From Saprospiraceae bacterium (GTDB lineage Bacteria > Bacteroidota > Bacteroidia > Chitinophagales > Saprospiraceae): 5,989 bases of DNA. The notes under the pieces are model-generated. The model was not told the origin of the DNA. It saw only the letters and a program-made list of their open reading frames with translations, and ran no database searches. Position numbers and translations under genes: made by a program. The stretch covers positions 6,380 to 12,368 of the forward strand of contig JAHDEQ010000001.1 of NCBI GenBank assembly GCA_020628755.1, given 5' to 3'. Shown here one piece after another: positions 1 to 5,362 of this stretch (positions are counted from its first letter, which is position 1; every line of letters begins with the position of its first letter).

Positions 1-1
1 T

Positions 2-2401
2 ATGTTTGAAAATTTTCATTTCTCGAATAAGATAGAAGGAGAAACAGAGTTTATGCCACTCGTTTCCATTGATGAAGAAGACGAATCACAATACAATGAG
101 TCTTATCCCGATGTATTGCCTATTTTGGCTCTAAAAAATACCGTTCTTTTCCCTGGTATTGTTATACCAATTACGATTGGCCGTGACAAATCTATCAAAG
201 CCATCAACAGTGCTTATGATGAAGACCGCTTGATTGCCGTTTTGTCTCAAAAAGATGTCAAAAAAGAAAATCCCCAATCAGGCGATTTATTTCAAATAGG
301 CACAGTAGCCCGAATTGTGAAGCTACTGCGAATGCCCGATGGTACAATTACTGCGATTTTGCAAGGGCGAAATCGCTTTCAGCTCAACGAAGTCGTTGAC
401 GAAAAACCATTTATGAGAGGTAGTATCAGTATTTTAAAATATATTGATGCCGAAGACAAAATGCGTTTTCAAGCTACCCTTGCCTCTATCCGTGATATGG
501 CTCGCAAAATCATCGAATTGGCCCCCAACATTCCGAGCGAAGCTGCTGGAATGTTACGTAACATTTCAAGTGACAACTTTTTACTCAATTTTATAGCTTC
601 TAATTTGAATACCAATATCAAGAAGAAGCAGCGTGTTCTAGAAGAAAATGACCTCACCGAAAAGGCAGAACTTATCCTAGAACAAATGGATAGCGAATTG
701 CAACTACTAGAACTACGTGACCAAATTGAGTCTAAAGTAAGGACTGATATTGAGAAGCAACAACGTGATTATTTTCTCAATCAACAACTCAAAACCATAC
801 AAGAAGAGTTGGGGCAAAACCCTCAACAAGAGGAGTTAAAGGCTTTGGCCGAACGTGCCAAAACCAAAGAATGGCCCGAAGAAGCAGCCAAGACTTTTGA
901 TAAGACTATTACTAAGGTAAAACGGATGAATCCGCAAGTAGCAGAGTACTCTATTATGCTCAACTACTTAGACCTCATGCTCGAATTGCCCTGGAAAGAT
1001 TATACAGAAGACAATTTCAACCTCAATAATGTCCTCAAAGTACTCGACCAAGACCATTATGGACTAGAAAAGGTCAAAGAACGTATTTTGGAACACTTGG
1101 CCGTTCTGAAATTGAAGGGTGATATGAAAGCTCCTATTATTTGTTTGGTAGGCCCTCCAGGTGTAGGTAAAACCTCACTTGGAAAATCTATTGCCAAAGC
1201 CTTGAAACGAAAATTTATTCGAATGTCTTTGGGTGGCTTGCACGACGAATCAGAGATTCGTGGGCATCGCAAAACTTATATTGGGGCAATGCCAGGGCGT
1301 ATTATCCAATCTATGAAAAAAGCGGGTTCTTCCAATCCTGTTTTTATCTTAGATGAAATTGATAAAGTTGGAAAAGATTTTCGGGGCGACCCTTCGTCAG
1401 CACTTTTAGAAGTGCTTGACCCCGAACAAAATAGTACCTTCTATGATAATTATTTGGAAGTAGAATATGACTTATCAAAGATTTTATTTATTGCAACTGC
1501 CAATTCACTCAACACCATTCAACCTGCTTTGCTAGACAGAATGGAAATTATCAATATTAGTGGCTATTCTGTAGAAGAAAAAGTAGAAATTGCCAAGAAA
1601 CACTTGATTCCTAAGCAACGAAGAGAGCATGGTTTGCAAACCAAAAATGTAAAACTGACTTCAAAAGTCACGGAGCAAATCATCAAAGAATATACACGTG
1701 AATCAGGTGTTCGCTCGCTTGACCGCCAAATTGCAGGTGTCATGCGCAACATAGCCAAAAAAGTGGCTATGGAAGAATCTTATTCGACAACAGTTAAACC
1801 TGAAGATTTGCGAGGTATGCTGGGGCCAATCAAATTTTCAAATGATGTTTATAAAGACGACCTAACCCCTGGTGTGGTCATTGGTTTGGCTTGGACTCGT
1901 GTGGGCGGAGATATTTTATTCATCGAAACATCATTAAGTAAAGGTAAAGGTAAATTGACACTAACAGGAAATCTTGGTGATGTGATGAAAGAATCTGCGA
2001 CTACGGCACTCAGCTTTATCAAAGCCAATAATGAAAATTTGGGTATAAAAGCAGAACGATTTACCGACTTTGATATTCATATTCACATACCCGAAGGAGC
2101 GATTCCTAAAGATGGTCCTTCGGCGGGTATTACCATGTTAACTGCTTTGGCCTCTGCTTTTACAGGCAAACCTGTAAAACCCTTCTTGGCTATGTCGGGC
2201 GAAATCACCTTACGAGGTAAAGTCCTTCCTGTTGGAGGAATAAAAGAAAAAGTACTAGCTGCCAAACGTGCAGGTATCAAAGACATTATCCTCTGCCACG
2301 AAAATGAAAAACACGTGGAAGAAATCAATCCTAACTTTATAAAAGGAGTAAAGTTTCACTATGTGAAACGCATGGAGGAAGTATTGAAACTTGCATTGTA
2401 A
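2..2401 (+). CDS. lon: ATP-dependent protease Lon (endopeptidase La)
   Basis: Cytoplasmic AAA+ serine protease that unfolds and degrades damaged and short-lived regulatory proteins as a homo-oligomeric ring. The translation (799 aa) shows the whole family order: an N-terminal LON substrate-binding domain (about 37-230, beginning LPILALKNTVLFPG), a helical charged linker (about 230-345), an AAA+ module and a C-terminal protease domain (about 600-798). Visible motifs are Walker A GPPGVGKT (384-391), the Lon signature GHRKTYIGAMPGR (421-433), Walker B FILDEID (448-454), sensor-1 ATAN (498-501), and the Ser-Lys dyad with Ser707 in PKDGPSAG and Lys750 in GGIKEK. The first ATG is at base 2, so its RBS is outside the window and a slightly more upstream start cannot be excluded. 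Met18 (MPLVSIDEED) is less likely, because related Bacteroidota Lons as I recall them carry a short acidic leader before this point. Identification is essentially certain; only the start is open. Confidence 0.97.
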   Translation: MFENFHFSNKIEGETEFMPLVSIDEEDESQYNESYPDVLPILALKNTVLFPGIVIPITIGRDKSIKAINSAYDEDRLIAVLSQKDVKKENPQSGDLFQIGTVARIVKLLRMPDGTITAILQGRNRFQLNEVVDEKPFMRGSISILKYIDAEDKMRFQATLASIRDMARKIIELAPNIPSEAAGMLRNISSDNFLLNFIASNLNTNIKKKQRVLEENDLTEKAELILEQMDSELQLLELRDQIESKVRTDIEKQQRDYFLNQQLKTIQEELGQNPQQEELKALAERAKTKEWPEEAAKTFDKTITKVKRMNPQVAEYSIMLNYLDLMLELPWKDYTEDNFNLNNVLKVLDQDHYGLEKVKERILEHLAVLKLKGDMKAPIICLVGPPGVGKTSLGKSIAKALKRKFIRMSLGGLHDESEIRGHRKTYIGAMPGRIIQSMKKAGSSNPVFILDEIDKVGKDFRGDPSSALLEVLDPEQNSTFYDNYLEVEYDLSKILFIATANSLNTIQPALLDRMEIINISGYSVEEKVEIAKKHLIPKQRREHGLQTKNVKLTSKVTEQIIKEYTRESGVRSLDRQIAGVMRNIAKKVAMEESYSTTVKPEDLRGMLGPIKFSNDVYKDDLTPGVVIGLAWTRVGGDILFIETSLSKGKGKLTLTGNLGDVMKESATTALSFIKANNENLGIKAERFTDFDIHIHIPEGAIPKDGPSAGITMLTALASAFTGKPVKPFLAMSGEITLRGKVLPVGGIKEKVLAAKRAGIKDIILCHENEKHVEEINPNFIKGVKFHYVKRMEEVLKLAL

Positions 2402-2409
2402 TAAAAAAT

Positions 2410-2445
2410 AAAAAAAGCCTCGCTGCAATGCAGCGAGGCTTTTTT
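2410..2445. terminator. Bidirectional rho-independent terminator between lon and the exbD operon
   Basis: A 10-bp perfect GC-rich stem (GCCTCGCTGC with GCAGCGAGGC, 2417-2439) encloses a 3-base AAT loop. Seven A residues precede it (2410-2416) and six T residues follow it (2440-2445), so either strand reads as a hairpin plus U-tract. It lies 8 bases after the lon stop and 22 bases past the end of the convergent exbD gene, so it should serve both transcripts. Confidence 0.93.
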
Positions 2446-2467
2446 ATTTTATACAATTGAATCAAAA

Positions 2468-2944
2468 TCAATTTGCACGAATTCGAGCAGAATAATTTAC
2501 TTTCAATTGATTGGACTTACGTAAAGCCGTTTTAACATCTTGTACAATCCCCATCGTAACATCACCATCTACACGTAGAGAGGTAGTGATACGAGGACGT
2601 TGCGCTTCTGGTACTTTGATACGGTGTTTTTCCAAAAAGATAGGAATCTCATTTTCCAAACTTCCTTTTACAAAAGCATCATTGAGCTGTACACGTGGCG
2701 ATGTACCATACGTATTTCTATATTTTTCTTTTGGTCGTCCTACATAAATATAGTTGACCAAAGATTTTTGTTCTAACTTTTGCAATTCCGTTGCTTCAGG
2801 TACGACAACATCAATCAAAAGTTCTGAATTTCTCATTACAGTTACAACCATAAAGAAAAACAGTAACATAAAGATAATGTCAGGCAGCGAAGCTGTTGAA
2901 ATTGCAGGAGAGGCTTTTCCTCTTTTTTTAGAAAATTTAGACAT
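2468..2944 (-). CDS. exbD: Biopolymer transporter ExbD (second, distal copy)
   Basis: ExbD/TolR-family subunit of a proton-driven inner-membrane motor. The 158-aa product has a basic cytoplasmic N-terminus (KFSKKRGK), one transmembrane helix (about 20-37) and a C-terminal periplasmic domain of about 120 residues. Asp22 at the start of the helix (SLPDIIFMLLFFFMV) sits where E. coli ExbD has the proton-carrying Asp25. It is the last gene of the operon, ending 22 bases before the shared terminator. The 62-base gap from the upstream exbD is the largest inside the operon and contains an AT-rich hairpin reaching up to the start codon. No clear Shine-Dalgarno precedes the ATG. It is clearly diverged from the neighbouring exbD in helix flanks and periplasmic domain, so it is a paralogue and not a recent duplicate. 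Family assignment is firm; whether the motor serves TonB or another partner is not shown. Confidence 0.9.
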   Translation of the reverse strand: MSKFSKKRGKASPAISTASLPDIIFMLLFFFMVVTVMRNSELLIDVVVPEATELQKLEQKSLVNYIYVGRPKEKYRNTYGTSPRVQLNDAFVKGSLENEIPIFLEKHRIKVPEAQRPRITTSLRVDGDVTMGIVQDVKTALRKSNQLKVNYSARIRAN

Positions 2945-2978
2945 AGCTATTACTTTTTAAAATTATTTTAAAATAGCT
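2945..2978 (-). repeat. AT-rich hairpin directly upstream of the distal exbD start
   Basis: AGCTATT (2945-2951) and AATAGCT (2972-2978) are perfect 7-base inverted arms. Between them, 2957-2963 and 2965-2971 form a second AT-only palindrome, leaving about 5 bases bulged. On the mRNA the 3' arm abuts the ATG at 2944, so the structure could mask the ribosome-binding region. It is mostly A-U and therefore weak, and it has no adjacent U-tract suited to termination. Confidence 0.45.
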
Positions 2979-3006
2979 TGGTATTTTTCGAACTACTTGA
3001 AACAGA

Positions 3007-3561
3007 TTATTCTTCTCCAAAGTTGGTTGGCTCTGCCTCCGACAATACAAAAGGAATCTTCTTTTTGATTTCCTTTCGATAAGCAATGGGCAAATCCTCA
3101 CTATATGGTACACCATATAAACGCTGACACTCAGCATCCCAAAGTTCATTATAAGCTGCTTTCAGCTCGTTATAAACTTCCAGATAAGTTTTATAATTCG
3201 TACCTCTATCGTTTTTCAAAGAAATAATTGCCTTTGTAGGTTTTTCTGCCAAATCCTCTTTCTTTTGAGGATTCATAATAAACTCCTTGGCATTTTCACG
3301 CAATTCGTCCACATTAGCCAAGTCACCTCTTACCAAAAGCTGGTTTTGAGCATTTACCAAAACAGAATATACATTTCGTTTATTCAATTTAGTAATATCA
3401 GGCTCATCTTCTGACCAAGGTGGCAACTTTACAGTGATACCTTTATCAACATCGATAGTTGTAGTTACCAAGAAAAATATCAATAATAAGAATGCTATAT
3501 CTGCCATAGACCCTGCATTCACTTCATTGTTCACGCGGTCTCTTGAACTTTTCTTAGCCAT
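3007..3561 (-). CDS. exbD: Biopolymer transporter ExbD (first, longer copy)
   Basis: ExbD/TolR-family motor subunit of 184 aa. It has a charged N-terminus (AKKSSRDR), one transmembrane helix (about 19-37) with Asp21 in SMADIAFLLLIFFLV matching the family proton-carrying Asp, then a long periplasmic domain. At about 140 aa typical ExbD is shorter: the C-terminal part here (roughly 125-184, including YGVPYSEDLP and a lysine-rich stretch KEIKKK) looks like an added tail. The start is well supported. It lies 2 bases after the stop of the upstream membrane-protein gene, and a purine-rich AGAGGA encoded by the last two codons of that gene is correctly spaced, so the two are probably translationally coupled. 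Together with the distal ExbD it could supply two different subunits to one ExbB pore; this is inference. Family assignment is firm. Confidence 0.92.
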   Translation of the reverse strand: MAKKSSRDRVNNEVNAGSMADIAFLLLIFFLVTTTIDVDKGITVKLPPWSEDEPDITKLNKRNVYSVLVNAQNQLLVRGDLANVDELRENAKEFIMNPQKKEDLAEKPTKAIISLKNDRGTNYKTYLEVYNELKAAYNELWDAECQRLYGVPYSEDLPIAYRKEIKKKIPFVLSEAEPTNFGEE

Positions 3562-3563
3562 AA

Positions 3564-4037
3564 TTATCCTCTTATGAAGTTAAAAATAAGTGAGCCAAAC
3601 AATGCCAAAAAGGCTACAGCTATAAGTGCCAACGTTAGCCAAATACCATTTGTAACAAGGCTATCTTGAGCAGCAGTTAGTCCATTTTCAAGTAAATTTT
3701 CAGGAGTCGCAGCACTAACTTTCCCAAATAGAGAAGGTACAATTACTCCAAAAAATGAGTACAACCATCCCAAAGTCAAAATACCAGAAATACCAGCACG
3801 AATTGGGCGATGCAAATTATTAATAACTGAAAAAACTAACATAGCTGTTATACACAAAAATATAAGTGTGATAACAACGTAGCCACCTAAACCAGTAGCA
3901 CTACTATCAGCAACAGTTTCTGGTGTAAGAAGACCTTTATCACCGTCACCAGACATCATTAGCCAAAAGGCAAGTACAAGGATAACTCCAATACTGAAAG
4001 CCGCTCCTTGACCATATTTCGTTAATAAATTAAACAT
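3564..4037 (-). CDS. Uncharacterised four-helix inner-membrane protein of the ExbBD operon
   Basis: I do not recognise a named family for this 157-aa protein. Four hydrophobic segments are visible, at about 12-29, 53-74, 81-104 and 131-154. The positively charged segments (the Lys7 end, NNLHRPIR at 73-80, and the C-terminal Arg) all fall on one side, predicting both termini in the cytoplasm. The two longer loops (about 30-52 and 105-130) are acidic or polar and would be periplasmic. No signal peptide, metal site or catalytic motif is evident. It lies between exbB (53-base gap) and the first exbD (2-base gap with an SD inside its own end). That position argues for co-expression and a role in assembling or modulating the ExbB-ExbD motor. 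I recall similar small membrane ORFs beside exbB/exbD in other Bacteroidota, but function is inferred only from position. The reading frame itself is well supported. Confidence 0.85.
   Translation of the reverse strand: MFNLLTKYGQGAAFSIGVILVLAFWLMMSGDGDKGLLTPETVADSSATGLGGYVVITLIFLCITAMLVFSVINNLHRPIRAGISGILTLGWLYSFFGVIVPSLFGKVSAATPENLLENGLTAAQDSLVTNGIWLTLALIAVAFLALFGSLIFNFIRG
3567..3572 (-). promoter_or_regulatory. Shine-Dalgarno of first exbD, inside the upstream gene
   Basis: On the minus strand AGAGGA lies 5 bases before the exbD ATG (3561) and also encodes the last two residues (Arg-Gly) of the preceding protein, just before its TAA. It is the only clear Shine-Dalgarno among the operon's starts. 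It fixes the exbD start and suggests coupled translation. Confidence 0.6.
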
Positions 4038-4082
4038 AATCTTCTTTTTGATGATTAATTAAAAAATTTCAGCGTCTTAGCC

Positions 4083-4102
4083 GTTTTCAATTACTTGAAA
4101 AC
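4083..4102 (-). repeat. Perfect hairpin enclosing the exbB stop codon
   Basis: GTTTTCAA (4083-4090) and TTGAAAAC (4095-4102) are perfect 8-base inverted arms around a 4-base loop. Read as mRNA, the loop is GUAA, a GNRA tetraloop, and contains the UAA stop of exbB (4091-4093). No U-tract follows (the next transcribed bases are GGCTAAG), so it is not a standard intrinsic terminator. A role in transcript processing or 3'-end protection within the operon is possible. Confidence 0.55.
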
Positions 4103-4831
4103 ATTGTTGCTAGCCATAACATCTACTAAAGCGATAGATGCTTCTTCCATTTTATTAACAATACCATCAATTTTATCAACGATGTAGTTGTAGAAGATTT
4201 GTAGGATAATCGCCACAATCAAACCAAATACAGTTGTCAAAAGGGCAACTTTAATACCACCCGCAACAACAGTAGGAGAAATATCACCAACTGCCTCAAT
4301 TTTATCAAAGGCACCAATCATACCGATTACAGTACCCATAAAACCAAGCATCGGAGCAATAGCGATGAAAAGAGAAATCCAAACCAAACCTCTTTCTAAA
4401 AGTCCCATTTGAACACCTCCATAAGAAACAATAGCTTTTTCAACAGCTTCTGGGCCTTTATCTGCATTTTTCAAGCCTTCATAAAGAATGCTAGCAGTTG
4501 GTCCTTGTGTTGATTTACAAACTTCCATTGCACCTTGCATATCTCCTTGAGCGAGATTGTCATTAATACGAGACAGCAATTTGTCCGTATTGGTGGTAGC
4601 AATATTAAGGGTAATAATTCGCTCGATACAGAAAGCTAATCCTAGAATCAAACAAACCAATACGATACTCATGAACGTCCAACCCCCTTCAATAAACTTC
4701 TCTTTCAGCACCTGAAAGCCCGTTTTGTCTTGAAGTTCAGTTTGGTCAGCTTGAGCGTAGGTATAAGTAACATTAGCAGAAAAAACAACTAAGCCTAGTA
4801 CCAAGAATAACAGTGTTAAGAACTTTCGCAT
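4091..4831 (-). CDS. exbB: ExbB/TolQ/MotA-family proton channel protein
   Basis: Inner-membrane proton-channel subunit expected to form a ring around ExbD. The 246-aa product begins with a classical signal peptide (MRKF, then a hydrophobic run at about 5-19, with probable cleavage near AQA at 26-28), followed by a short periplasmic stretch. Three transmembrane helices follow, at about 52-70, 149-172 and 193-215. The hallmark ExbB motifs are present: APMLGFMGTVIGMIGAF (159-175) and GGIKVALLTTVFGLIVAI (191-208), with Pro160, Thr167 and Thr200 matching E. coli Pro141, Thr148 and Thr181 by eye. The position of E. coli Glu176 is Val195 here, with Lys194 beside it, so helix 3 lacks the usual glutamate. 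First gene of the operon; no Shine-Dalgarno is obvious and a tentative promoter lies about 60 bases upstream. Family certain; TonB versus Tol-type partner unresolved. Confidence 0.93.
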   Translation of the reverse strand: MRKFLTLLFLVLGLVVFSANVTYTYAQADQTELQDKTGFQVLKEKFIEGGWTFMSIVLVCLILGLAFCIERIITLNIATTNTDKLLSRINDNLAQGDMQGAMEVCKSTQGPTASILYEGLKNADKGPEAVEKAIVSYGGVQMGLLERGLVWISLFIAIAPMLGFMGTVIGMIGAFDKIEAVGDISPTVVAGGIKVALLTTVFGLIVAIILQIFYNYIVDKIDGIVNKMEEASIALVDVMASNNVFK

Positions 4832-4892
4832 AGTTAAAAAGGTTTTACGATTGTTTTTTATAAAATGAAAAAATTAGTTTTTAATAAAGTTA

Positions 4893-4927
4893 CAAAGAAT
4901 TTGATTTTGTCACTTTAGAATCACAAA
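4893..4927 (-). promoter_or_regulatory. Tentative Bacteroidota-type promoter for the exbB operon
   Basis: On the minus strand a TTTG (4924-4927) is followed after 23 bases by ATTCTTTG (4893-4900). This resembles the Bacteroidota pattern of a -33 TTTG and a -7 TAnnTTTG, although the TA of the -7 box is replaced by AT. It would leave a leader of about 55 bases before the exbB ATG. In DNA this AT-rich such matches arise easily by chance, so the call is weak. Confidence 0.25.
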
Positions 4928-4956
4928 AAAATAATTATCTCTGTAATTCCAAAAAC

Positions 4957-4990
4957 AAAAATTATATTTTTTTAAAAAAATATGATTTTT
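4957..4990. repeat. 34-base near-perfect AT palindrome
   Basis: Two 17-base arms (4957-4973 and 4974-4990) are inverted copies with a single mismatch (T4963 against G4984). The centre is seven T followed by seven A. It abuts the next inverted repeat (4991-5036). On the minus strand its T7 run (complement of 4974-4980) lies about 10 bases after that repeat's stem, so the pair might end the tRNA transcript, though the spacing is not canonical. Confidence 0.5.
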
Positions 4991-5036
4991 CTACAATTTA
5001 GCTCTGATTTGAAGCCTTTAGGTCCATAAATTGTAG
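4991..5036. repeat. 10-bp inverted repeat ending at the tRNA-Ser 3' end
   Basis: CTACAATTTA (4991-5000) and TAAATTGTAG (5027-5036) are perfect inverted arms with a 26-base loop. Read from the tRNA side the stem begins at the base right after the discriminator (5037), where CCA would be added. It may be a processing or termination structure for the tRNA precursor. The large loop and moderate length leave chance possible. Confidence 0.45.
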
Positions 5037-5123
5037 CGGAGAGAGCGGGATTCGAACCCGCGGTACCCTTACGAGTACACACGCTTTCCAGGCGTGCCCG
5101 TTCGACCGCTCCGGCACCTCTCC
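5037..5123 (-). tRNA. tRNA-Ser (anticodon GGA)
   Basis: An 87-base cloverleaf can be folded by hand on the minus strand. The acceptor stem GGAGAGG pairs with TCTCTCC (seven pairs, one G-T). The D stem is CCG/CGG. The anticodon stem CACGC/GCGTG carries loop CTGGAAA, with anticodon GGA at 5087-5089 reading UCC and UCU. The T arm is GCGGG-TTCGAAT-CCCGC. The long variable arm GTACTC-GTAA-GGGTAC (6 bp, one G-T) and discriminator G73 are the hallmarks of serine tRNAs. CCA is not encoded; the bases after G73 are CTA, so CCA must be added by the nucleotidyltransferase. It lies on the same strand as tatD and exbB; whether it has its own promoter is not clear from the sequence. Confidence 0.97.
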
Positions 5124-5170
5124 TAACCTATTTCTTAAAAAAATTAATATTCTGAGCTTGAATGAAATGT

Positions 5171-5197
5171 TTTGACTTTCTTTTCAAGAAAGCCAAA
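5171..5197. repeat. Imperfect hairpin between tatD and tRNA-Ser
   Basis: CTTTCTT (5176-5182) and AAGAAAG (5186-5192) form a perfect 7-bp stem with a TTC loop. Beyond one mismatch (5175/5193) pairing resumes for four more bases (5171-5174 with 5194-5197), giving 11 pairs of 12. It lies about 165 bases past the tatD stop and about 48 bases before the tRNA. No U-tract follows on either strand, so termination is not supported; function unknown. It is the only structure seen in the gap 5124-5362. Confidence 0.4.
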
Positions 5198-5362
5198 TAC
5201 GCTTAAAGCAGTTATTCCCTCTTAACTACTTGGATTACTTGCAGTTATTCTCACAGAAGAAGTACAAATATTGCAAATTGAGTTTGAAAAACAAAATTAT
5301 TCTACGAAAAGGTTGTCTCATGCAATACAATTCGTAATCAGATGAAGGGAAAATGGTATTTT

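Noticed and set aside
469..2328. Four minus-strand open frames of 62-81 codons inside lon
   Set aside because: They are antisense to a fully conserved protease gene and their translations show no domain or family resemblance.
2511..2960. Two plus-strand open frames of 78 and 68 codons over the distal exbD
   Set aside because: They are antisense shadows of a recognisable ExbD; no family features.
2937..3149. Minus-strand frame of 70 codons overlapping the end of the first exbD and the start of the second
   Set aside because: It is out of frame with two clear genes, with no recognisable domain and no supporting start signal.
4091..4831. Flagellar motor MotA or gliding-motor protein instead of ExbB
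   Set aside because: Three helices with the ExbB/TolQ motif GTVIGMIGAF, a signal peptide and adjacent ExbD genes fit ExbB; no MotB-like or gld genes are present.
4991..5123. Integration (att) site at the tRNA-Ser 3' end
   Set aside because: The repeats beside the tRNA are inverted, not direct copies of the tRNA end, and there is no integrase or foreign cargo in the window.
5171..5197. Rho-independent terminator for tatD
   Set aside because: The hairpin lies about 165 bases past the stop and has no U-tract on either strand.
5208..5250. Direct repeat GCAGTTATTC at 5208-5217 and 5241-5250
   Set aside because: Only 10 bases match, the flanks do not align, and there is no third copy; most likely chance.
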